Positions 5,011 through 10,896 of a stretch of DNA of 21,977 bases are shown here, piece after piece. The DNA is from Frisingicoccus sp009929615 (GTDB taxonomy: Bacteria; Bacillota; Clostridia; Lachnospirales; Lachnospiraceae), in assembly GCA_028692275.1 (NCBI GenBank), contig JAQUXR010000036.1, positions 1-21,977 of the forward strand, given 5' to 3'. The notes below the pieces were generated by a model. It saw nothing but the letters and a program-made list of their open reading frames with translations, did not search any database and was not told the DNA's origin. Both the position numbers and the translations under genes were made by a program. Position 1 is the first letter of the stretch, and each line of letters begins with the position of its first letter.

Positions 5011-6597
5011 ATGGCGGGGAAAAGTAAGATGCATGAAAAGACAAATGAGAAAATGACAGAGTGGCAGCAGGTAGAAAAAAGCTCGTCTCTTGCAGACTGG
5101 CTGAAAACGGTGCTGGCTCTGGCTCTGGCTTCCGGCATTGGATATCTTTTTGAGCGTATCGGGTTAAGTAATACGAATATTATTACAGTATACATTCTTG
5201 GCGTTTTAGCTGTATCTATTTGGACCAATGGCCACATATATGGCACAGTGCTTTCTGTTGCCAGTGTCTTTGTCTTTAACTTTTTATTTACAGTACCTAA
5301 GTTTACGCTGCTTGCCTATGGACCAGATTATCCGATAACTTTTATTATAATGATTGTGGCCAGTCTGATGACCAGTTCGCTGGCATTAAGGATGAAAAAG
5401 CAAGCCTATCTTGCAGCACAGAGAGCCTACCGGACGGAGATTTTGCTTCAAACCAATCAGAATCTTCAACGGGAAGACAGTGTGGAACATATTATTATTT
5501 CATTGGCGACGCAGTTGTCAAAATTGCTCAATCGTTCAATTCTATATTACATAGGGAATAATGAAAAACTTGAAGCACCGGGCATTTGCCCAGAGGGAAA
5601 AGTTTTAGATGATATTAATATAGAAGATTATGAACATTCTGTTGCATATTGGGCCTTTAAAAATGGACAGCAGGCAGGGCGGAATTCGGGAAACTATGAT
5701 GATGCGGGCGTATGGTATGTGCCGGTCGATGGCGAGCAGAACGTATTAGCAGTTATAGGTATTCCCAGCGAAGGTGAACTGCCTATAGATTCCTTCGAAA
5801 AGAGTTTGATTTTAGCCATGATTGAAGAAGGTAAGCTTGTCATTGAAAAAACAATGCTCGTTGAGGCAAAAAAGCAGATTGAATTAACTGTGAAGCAGGA
5901 ATCTCTGAGAGCCAATCTTCTTCGAAGTATATCTCACGATTTGAGAACACCATTAACAAGTATTTCCGGTAATGCCAGTATGTTGATGGACAGGGGAAAT
6001 CTTTTGGATGAAAACCGGAAGCAGGAATTATATACGAATATGTATGATGATTCCATCTGGCTGATTAATCTTGTGGAGAACCTTCTTTTTATTACGCGTA
6101 TTGAAAATGGTACAATGAATATAAAAATGGAAGCAGAACTTTTGGAGGAGGTCTTTCAGGAGGCACTGCAGCATTTGGACAGAAAAGTGGAAGAACATCA
6201 TATAGAAGTGAAACTGGAAGATGAATTTCTGATGGCGGATATGGACGTTCGTCTTGTTGCCCAGATGATTATTAATATTGTGAATAACGCGATTAAATAT
6301 ACGCCGGCAGGTTCTTCTATTATTTTATCAGGAGAGAAGCAGGGGGAAGATATTGTTATTCGGGTAAGTGATAATGGGCCGGGAATTCGGCCGGAGGATA
6401 AAGAGAACCTTTTTAAAATGTTTTATACGGGAGATAATATCCGGGGGGATGGCCGCAGAGGTATGGGTCTGGGATTATCTTTGTGCCAGTCGATTGCCAA
6501 TGCCCATGGCGGGAAAATATGGGTGGAGGATAATAAACCATCGGGGGCCGTATTTGCATTTACTTTGAAATCTGCAGAGGTGAATATACATGGATAA
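5011..6597 (+). CDS. KdpD-like sensor histidine kinase, short form (DUF4118)
   Basis: A 528-residue membrane histidine kinase. About residues 28-130 hold the four-helix DUF4118 membrane region of KdpD (LALALASGIGYLFERIG, then several hydrophobic segments), followed by a GAF-like linker domain, a dimerisation helix with H309 in SISHDLRTPLTS, and an ATPase domain with N box NIVNNAIKYTP, DNGPGI and GMGLGLSL. It lacks the cytoplasmic N-terminal KdpD and Usp domains of full-length KdpD (about 900 residues). The ATG at 5011 has AGGA four bases upstream; Met7 at 5029 is an alternative. It overlaps the regulator gene by 8 bp, so the two are translationally coupled. Its place beside trkH/trkA and the absence of kdpFABC suggest it senses potassium or envelope state for the Trk/Ktr system (inference). 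Confidence 0.92.
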   Translation: MAGKSKMHEKTNEKMTEWQQVEKSSSLADWLKTVLALALASGIGYLFERIGLSNTNIITVYILGVLAVSIWTNGHIYGTVLSVASVFVFNFLFTVPKFTLLAYGPDYPITFIIMIVASLMTSSLALRMKKQAYLAAQRAYRTEILLQTNQNLQREDSVEHIIISLATQLSKLLNRSILYYIGNNEKLEAPGICPEGKVLDDINIEDYEHSVAYWAFKNGQQAGRNSGNYDDAGVWYVPVDGEQNVLAVIGIPSEGELPIDSFEKSLILAMIEEGKLVIEKTMLVEAKKQIELTVKQESLRANLLRSISHDLRTPLTSISGNASMLMDRGNLLDENRKQELYTNMYDDSIWLINLVENLLFITRIENGTMNIKMEAELLEEVFQEALQHLDRKVEEHHIEVKLEDEFLMADMDVRLVAQMIINIVNNAIKYTPAGSSIILSGEKQGEDIVIRVSDNGPGIRPEDKENLFKMFYTGDNIRGDGRRGMGLGLSLCQSIANAHGGKIWVEDNKPSGAVFAFTLKSAEVNIHG

Positions 6598-7288
6598 GTC
6601 AAAAATTTTAATTGTTGAAGATGATAAAGCGGTATGCAACCTGATGTCAACGACACTGGAAGTACAAAATTATCAGTATCATGTGGCTAAGAATGGGAAA
6701 AATGCGATTATGGATGTAGCATCCTATTGTCCGGATGTGATGATTCTTGATTTGGGCCTGCCGGATATGGATGGCGTGGATATTATACGTAAAGTTCGTG
6801 GATGGACAAATATGCCGATTATTGTTGTCAGTGCCAGAAGCGAGGACATGGACAAAGTGGAGGCGTTAGATGCAGGAGCCGATGATTATCTGACGAAACC
6901 TTTTAGTATTGAAGAACTTCTTGCGAGACTAAGGGTTGCTTTGCGTCGTGTCCGTTTTGACAGGGAAAAATTCAGCGAAGATGCAAGCAGTTACCAGAAC
7001 GGAGAATTGAAGATTGACTATGCCGCTGGATGTGTTTTTCTGGATGGTGAAGAAATTCATCTTACACCAAGTGAGTATCGATTATTATGTCTTCTTGCAA
7101 AAAATACAGGAAAGGTATTGACCCATAATTACATTTTAAAGGAAGTCTGGGGAAATACAATCAATTCGGATACCCAGTCCCTACGGGTATTTATGGCAAC
7201 ACTGCGCAAAAAGATAGAAAGGGATTCGACCAAAGTAAAATATATACAGACGCATATTGGAGTGGGCTATCGTATGATTCAGCACTAA
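6590..7288 (+). CDS. KdpE-like OmpR-family response regulator
   Basis: A 232-residue two-domain regulator. The receiver domain (about 1-120) has the acidic pair E10-D11, phospho-acceptor D54 in MILDLGLPD and K103 in LTKPF. The C-terminal winged-helix domain (about 135-232) shows LTPSEYRLLCLLA, a recognition helix region DTQSLRVFMATLRKKI and the closing hairpin IGVGYRM. It is expected to be phosphorylated by the kinase encoded just upstream and to bind direct repeats with 11-bp spacing such as that at 4936-4953. The start ATG lies inside the last codons of the kinase gene with GAGGTG 7 nt upstream. No terminator is visible after the gene; the next unit, tRNA-Arg, has its own promoter. Confidence 0.94.
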   Translation: MDKSKILIVEDDKAVCNLMSTTLEVQNYQYHVAKNGKNAIMDVASYCPDVMILDLGLPDMDGVDIIRKVRGWTNMPIIVVSARSEDMDKVEALDAGADDYLTKPFSIEELLARLRVALRRVRFDREKFSEDASSYQNGELKIDYAAGCVFLDGEEIHLTPSEYRLLCLLAKNTGKVLTHNYILKEVWGNTINSDTQSLRVFMATLRKKIERDSTKVKYIQTHIGVGYRMIQH

Positions 7289-7312
7289 TTGAAAACATGT
7301 TTAAAATAGGTC

Positions 7313-7341
7313 TTGACAATGGAAGTAAATCATTGTAAAAT
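7313..7341 (+). promoter_or_regulatory. Sigma-A promoter of tRNA-Arg
   Basis: Perfect TTGACA (7313-7318), a 17-bp spacer and TAAAAT (7336-7341). The expected start is about 7348, giving a leader of about 12 nt before the tRNA. Confidence 0.88.
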
Positions 7342-7359
7342 AACTACTGTTGCTAACGT

Positions 7360-7433
7360 GTGCGTTTAGCTCAGCTGGATAGAGCGTTTGGCTACGGACC
7401 AAAAGGTCGGGGGTTCGAATCCTCTAACGCACG
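7360..7433 (+). tRNA. tRNA-Arg (ACG)
   Basis: Acceptor GTGCGTT/AACGCAC, D stem GCTC/GAGC, anticodon stem TTTGG/CCAAA with loop CTACGGA (anticodon ACG, normally edited to ICG by TadA), T loop TTCGAAT with stem GGGGG/CCTCT including two G-T wobbles, discriminator G, no encoded CCA. It is a single-gene transcription unit with its own promoter and terminator. Confidence 0.98.
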
Positions 7434-7439
7434 CTATAG

Positions 7440-7474
7440 AAATCTCGTAAAACTTTGTTTTACGAGATTTTTTT
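7440..7474 (+). terminator. Intrinsic terminator of tRNA-Arg
   Basis: A perfect 14-bp stem (7440-7453 with 7457-7470) with a TTT loop and a T-tract to 7474. It starts 6 nt after the tRNA discriminator base. Confidence 0.95.
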
Positions 7475-7496
7475 GTTATTAGGAATTTTCTTCATA

Positions 7497-7552
7497 AAAA
7501 AGCCTCTTTCTCATGGAAACATTTCACAGTTTCTGAGAGAAAGAGGCTTTTT
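7497..7552 (-). terminator. Bidirectional terminator between tRNA-Arg and ychF
   Basis: A long stem, 16 bp at its base (7497-7512 with 7537-7552), with further pairing GAAAC/GTTTC inside the loop. It has A residues on the left and T residues on the right, so it can stop transcription from either side. It lies directly after the ychF stop codon on the minus strand and is probably its main terminator. Confidence 0.9.
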
Positions 7553-7560
7553 ATATTATG

Positions 7561-8658
7561 TTATACATTAAATCGGAAAAGAACGACGTCGCCATCTTTG
7601 ACAACATATTCTTTGCCTTCCATACGTACAAGGCCTTTTTCTTTGGCAGCAGTGTGATTGCCACAGGCCATTAAATCATCATAACTTACAACTTCTGCTT
7701 TAATGAAACCGCGTTCAAAGTCGGAATGAATCTTTCCGGCTGCCTGAGGTGCTTTCATTCCCTGAGTAATGGTCCATGCTCGGGTTTCTGTTGGGCCGGC
7801 TGTCAGGTAGCTGATAAGACCAAGCAGTTTATAGCTGGCTTTAATTAATTTCTCCAGACCGGATTCGGAAAGTCCCAAATCTTCAAGGAACATCTTCTTT
7901 TCGTCATCTTCCAGTTCAGCAATTTCCTGCTCAATCTGTGCACAGATAACAAAAACTTCAGAACCTTCAGAAGCAGCATATTCACGAACAGAAGCAACAA
8001 AACTGTTGTTTGCACCGTCATCAGCCAGGTCATCTTCAGAAACATTAGCTGCATAGATAACAGGCTTATTTGTAAGAAGATTGAAGTTCTGTAAAAGAAG
8101 TGCTTCTTCTTCATCATCAACGTCAAAAGAACTTGCCATCTTACCATTTTCAAGATGGTCAATGATGCGTTTTACAAGATCAGCTTCTTTAGCAAGAGCT
8201 TTATCATTGCGGGCACCTTTACTTGCCTTTGAATAGCGGCGTTCCATAATTTCTATATCAGAGAACATCAGCTCCAAATTAATGGTTTCAATATCCCGAA
8301 GCGGGTCAATGGCACCGTCAACATGGACGATATTTTCATTCTCAAAGCACCGGACAACGTGAACGATGGCATCTACTTCACGAATGTTGGAAAGAAACTG
8401 GTTTCCCAGACCTTCACCCTTAGAGGCACCTTTTACAAGACCGGCAATATCTACAAATTCAATAACAGCCGGAACGATTTTGGCTGAATCATAGAGCTTA
8501 GCCAGTTCATCCAGACGATGGTCCGGAACGGATACAATACCGATGTTCGGATCAATGGTACAGAATGGATAGTTAGCAGATTCTGCTCCGGCCTTGGTCA
8601 GAGAGTTAAAAAGGGTGCTTTTGCCTACATTTGGCAGACCAACAATACCTAATTTCAT
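7561..8658 (-). CDS. ychF: Redox-regulated ATPase YchF (Obg-like, OLA1 family)
   Basis: A 365-residue cytoplasmic P-loop NTPase of the Obg/YchF family. The Walker A motif GLPNVGKSTLFNSL is at the N terminus and is followed by the switch region ANYPFCTIDPN, DIAGLVKGASKGEGLGNQFL, and the base-recognition motif NVSE in place of NKxD, which explains the ATP preference known for the family. A coiled-coil insertion follows (YSKASKGARNDKAL), and a C-terminal TGS domain (IHSDFERGFIKAEVVSYDDL). YchF proteins bind ribosomes and modulate translation and stress responses. The frame is open further upstream to an ATG at 8691, but that codon overlaps the predicted -10 box and has no ribosome site; the ATG at 8658 has AAAGGA about 10 nt upstream and gives the usual family length. 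Confidence 0.96.
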   Translation of the reverse strand: MKLGIVGLPNVGKSTLFNSLTKAGAESANYPFCTIDPNIGIVSVPDHRLDELAKLYDSAKIVPAVIEFVDIAGLVKGASKGEGLGNQFLSNIREVDAIVHVVRCFENENIVHVDGAIDPLRDIETINLELMFSDIEIMERRYSKASKGARNDKALAKEADLVKRIIDHLENGKMASSFDVDDEEEALLLQNFNLLTNKPVIYAANVSEDDLADDGANNSFVASVREYAASEGSEVFVICAQIEQEIAELEDDEKKMFLEDLGLSESGLEKLIKASYKLLGLISYLTAGPTETRAWTITQGMKAPQAAGKIHSDFERGFIKAEVVSYDDLMACGNHTAAKEKGLVRMEGKEYVVKDGDVVLFRFNV

Positions 8659-8689
8659 ATTTAAAACGTCCTTTCTTATTATCTCGTCC

Positions 8690-8718
8690 ATTCTATCATA
8701 TATTTATTAAAAAGTCTA
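8690..8718 (-). promoter_or_regulatory. Probable sigma-A promoter of ychF
   Basis: On the minus strand, TAGACT (8718-8713), a 17-bp spacer and TAGAAT (8695-8690). The start would be near 8683, about 25 nt upstream of the ychF ATG. The -35 box lies in one copy of the 12-mer repeat AAAAAGTCTATT. Confidence 0.55.
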
Positions 8719-8775
8719 TTTCTTATCAGATGTGAAAAAACCATGAATTTTTTTAAAAAAACCAAAAAGTCTATT
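8709..8775. repeat. 12-bp direct repeat at the divergent ychF/mraZ promoters
   Basis: AAAAAGTCTATT is present at 8709-8720 and again at 8764-8775, 55 bp apart. The first copy contains the minus-strand -35 box of ychF; the last two bases of the second copy are the first two bases of the mraZ -35 box TTGCTA. Candidate shared operator, or coincidence in an A/T-rich stretch. Confidence 0.45.
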
Positions 8776-8802
8776 GCTATCTGGGAGTAAATAATATAGA
8801 AT
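8774..8802 (+). promoter_or_regulatory. Sigma-A promoter of the dcw (mraZ) operon
   Basis: TTGCTA (8774-8779), a 17-bp spacer and TAGAAT (8797-8802). The expected start near 8809 falls at the first MraZ box, so bound MraZ would block initiation or promoter escape. Confidence 0.75.
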
Positions 8803-8810
8803 AAATATAC

Positions 8811-8866
8811 AAGTGGTGAAAAGTGCAACAAAGTGGTGGATTATGGTTCGTATAGAACCAAAGTGA
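8811..8866 (+). promoter_or_regulatory. Tandem MraZ boxes
   Basis: AAGTGG (8811), AAGTGC (8821) and AAGTGG (8831) start exactly 10 bp apart. A fourth, AAGTGA (8861), lies in the same 10-bp register after two skipped turns. MraZ is known to bind tandem GTG-containing repeats with 10-bp period upstream of its own gene and to repress the dcw operon. Between the third and fourth copies is the inverted repeat TGGTTC-N5-GAACCA (8844-8860), which could fold in the leader RNA. Confidence 0.85.
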
Positions 8867-8882
8867 GAGACAGGTGGTACGT

Positions 8883-9320
8883 ATGTTTATTGGAGAATAC
8901 AATCATACGCTTGATGCTAAAGGCAGACTGATTGTCCCTTCAAAGTTAAGAGAATCTCTGGGTGAAAGATTCTTTTTAACAAAGGGGCTGGACGGCTGTC
9001 TGTTTGTGTATCCCACCGAAGAATGGGAAGGATTTACCCAGAAACTCAAAGGGCTGCCTGTAACGAATAAGGATGTACGACAGTTTGTGCGTTTCTTTCT
9101 CGCAGGTGCCAGTGAATGTGAAATTGATAAACAGGGCCGTATTTTAATTCCGGCTAATTTACGGGATTTTGCAAAACTTGAAAAAGACGCTGTTTTAGTT
9201 GGTGTTTCCAATCGAATTGAAATTTGGAATAGAGATAAATGGGAAGAAATTAATGATGTGGATGTGGATGACATGGATGACATTGCTCAGCACATGGAAG
9301 ACATTGGTATTTCATTATAA
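8883..9320 (+). CDS. mraZ: MraZ, transcriptional regulator of the dcw cluster
   Basis: A 145-residue AbrB-fold DNA-binding protein that forms a ring of subunits and represses its own operon. It has two tandem SpoVT/AbrB-like halves, each with the DxxGR signature: DAKGRLIVP near residue 11 and DKQGRILIP near residue 84. Length is close to the family's 143. The frame is open to a GTG at 8874, but AGGTGG (8872-8877) is 5 nt before the ATG at 8883, and MFIGEYNH is the conserved family start. It is the first gene of the operon. Its TAA overlaps an ATG of the next frame by one base, and the rsmH start follows closely. Confidence 0.97.
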   Translation: MFIGEYNHTLDAKGRLIVPSKLRESLGERFFLTKGLDGCLFVYPTEEWEGFTQKLKGLPVTNKDVRQFVRFFLAGASECEIDKQGRILIPANLRDFAKLEKDAVLVGVSNRIEIWNRDKWEEINDVDVDDMDDIAQHMEDIGISL

Positions 9321-9346
9321 TGACAGCAAATGAAAGAGGTGGCAGG

Positions 9347-10282
9347 ATGAATTTCAAACACCAATCCGTTTTGCTGGATGAAACGATTGAAAACCTGAAC
9401 ATATTGCCGGAAGGCACTTATGTGGATGGAACACTTGGCGGCGGTGGACATGCTTTTTATGTATGCAGCCGATTGAATGAAAAAGGACATTTTATAGGTA
9501 TTGACCAGGATGCAGCAGCTATTGAAGCCGCTGGAGAGCGGTTAAGCCAATTTGGAGATAAAGTTACAATTGTAAGAAGTAATTACAGCGAGATGAAACA
9601 GGTTTTAAACAACCTGGGGATTTCAAAGGTCAATGGCATTGTATTGGACCTGGGGGTTTCTTCATATCAGTTGGATACGACTGAGAGGGGATTCACCTAT
9701 AGGGAGAATGCTCCCCTGGACATGAGAATGGACCAGCGCCAGGAGAAGACGGCCAGAGATATTGTCAATGATTACACAGAGATGGAATTGTACCATATTA
9801 TCCGTGATTACGGTGAAGACAAGTTTGCAAAGAACATTGCAAAGCATATTGTCAGAGCCAGAGGTGAAAAACCTATCGAAACAACGGATGAGTTGACGGA
9901 AGTTATTAAAGCGGCAATTCCCATGAAGTTTAGAGTTGTTGGCGGACATCCGGCCAAACGAACATTTCAGGCAATTCGTATCGAATTGAATCATGAACTG
10001 GATGTATTGAAAGATAATTTGAATGAGATGATAGGCCTGCTCGACACAGGTGGAAGAATCTGCATTATTACCTTCCATTCATTGGAAGACAGGATTGTGA
10101 AGAACATCTTCCGAAAGTGCGAGAATCCATGTGAGTGCCCGCCGAATTTTCCGGTGTGTGTATGTGGTAAAAAATCGCTTGGAAAAGTTATTAGTCGGAA
10201 ACCGATATTACCATCCGAGGCTGAGCTGGAAGTAAATCCAAGATCAAAAAGTGCAAAGCTGAGGGTTTTTGAACGTAGATAA
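9347..10282 (+). CDS. rsmH: 16S rRNA (cytosine1402-N4)-methyltransferase RsmH
   Basis: A 311-residue SAM-dependent methyltransferase (formerly MraW) that methylates C1402 N4 in the 16S rRNA P-site region. Visible motifs are the SAM loop VDGTLGGGGHA, the acidic end of strand two GIDQDAAAI, GIVLDLGVSSYQLD followed by RGFTYRENAPLDMRMD, and the family block GGHPAKRTFQAIRIELNHEL. A cysteine-rich segment CENPCECPPNFPVCVCG lies near the C terminus, as in many relatives. The frame opens at an ATG at 9320 that overlaps the mraZ stop, but AGAGGTGG (9334-9341) is 5 nt before the ATG at 9347, giving the usual start MNFKHQSVLLDE. It is second in the dcw operon. Confidence 0.97.
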   Translation: MNFKHQSVLLDETIENLNILPEGTYVDGTLGGGGHAFYVCSRLNEKGHFIGIDQDAAAIEAAGERLSQFGDKVTIVRSNYSEMKQVLNNLGISKVNGIVLDLGVSSYQLDTTERGFTYRENAPLDMRMDQRQEKTARDIVNDYTEMELYHIIRDYGEDKFAKNIAKHIVRARGEKPIETTDELTEVIKAAIPMKFRVVGGHPAKRTFQAIRIELNHELDVLKDNLNEMIGLLDTGGRICIITFHSLEDRIVKNIFRKCENPCECPPNFPVCVCGKKSLGKVISRKPILPSEAELEVNPRSKSAKLRVFERR

Positions 10283-10315
10283 TGAATGAGAAGTTGACTG
10301 AAGGGAGCGGTGAAT

Positions 10316-10837
10316 ATGCCGGAGAATAGAAAAAGAAGACAGCCTGTCCGGACATCGGGTTATTATGTTGAAGGAAACACTGTCCGAAAATTAGATACTT
10401 ATCCGGAAGAATATCCCGCAAGACGTAGACGTCCTTCAGAAGAGGAGAACCGCCTTCGTGCTGAAAAGCAGCAAAAACGGGAAATTGCAAGGAAAAATCA
10501 GGAACGAGCACTGCGTCTGGACTTTACTTATACCTTATTTTTAGTGTTCTCTGTTGTTGTGACTGTTGCAGCCTGTGTATTTTATCTGAATCTTCAGAAT
10601 GAAATTACACGGACGAATGAGCAGATGGCTTCTTTGAAATCAGAATTAAGCACTATGACAAATGAAAACGTAGCCATGGAAGAACGCATTAATGGTGCAG
10701 TGGATTTAGCAGAAGTTTACCAAAAGGCAGTCACAGAATTTGGAATGACAGCAATTACAGAAGGACAAATCCATTATTATTCGAATGAAAATCAGGATTA
10801 CGTAAAGCAATATGGACAGATACCATTGGATAATTAG
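10316..10837 (+). CDS. FtsL-like cell division protein
   Basis: A 173-residue bitopic membrane protein. A basic cytoplasmic segment of about 65 residues (rich in K, R, Q and E) is followed by a single transmembrane helix (FTYTLFLVFSVVVTVAACVF, about 68-87). An extracytoplasmic coiled coil then follows (about 90-130, LQNEITRTNEQMASLKSELS) and a Y/N/Q-rich end. This build and its place between rsmH and the PBP gene fit FtsL, which joins DivIB/FtsQ and DivIC/FtsB in the divisome. Sequence similarity of FtsL proteins is low, so the call rests mainly on topology and position. The frame is open from GTG at 10310, but AAGGGAG (10301-10307) spaces better for the ATG at 10316. A terminator-like hairpin follows the gene. 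Confidence 0.8.
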   Translation: MPENRKRRQPVRTSGYYVEGNTVRKLDTYPEEYPARRRRPSEEENRLRAEKQQKREIARKNQERALRLDFTYTLFLVFSVVVTVAACVFYLNLQNEITRTNEQMASLKSELSTMTNENVAMEERINGAVDLAEVYQKAVTEFGMTAITEGQIHYYSNENQDYVKQYGQIPLDN

Positions 10838-10841
10838 CTAT

Positions 10842-10870
10842 AAAAGCCTTCAGTTTACTGGGGGCTTTTT
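10842..10870 (+). terminator. Terminator-like hairpin between ftsL and the first PBP gene
   Basis: A 13-bp stem with two T-G wobbles (10842-10854 with 10857-10869) and a T5 tract (10866-10870), located 5 bp after the ftsL-like stop. I see no strong promoter between it and the next gene at 10897, so it probably attenuates rather than ends transcription, lowering PBP expression relative to mraZ-rsmH-ftsL. Confidence 0.75.
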
Positions 10871-10896
10871 CTGAGATAGACAGGCAGGTGTGAATC

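Noticed and set aside
7845..8162. 105-codon minus-strand frame inside ychF
   Set aside because: It is a shadow in another frame of the well-conserved ychF gene, with no family resemblance and no ribosome site.
8659..8691. 11-residue N-terminal extension of YchF
   Set aside because: The first ATG overlaps the predicted -10 box and lacks a ribosome site; conserved YchF proteins begin at MKLGIVGLPN.
9320..9346. Upstream ATG of rsmH overlapping the mraZ stop
   Set aside because: The ribosome site AGAGGTGG lies downstream of it and is correctly spaced for the ATG at 9347, where family conservation begins.
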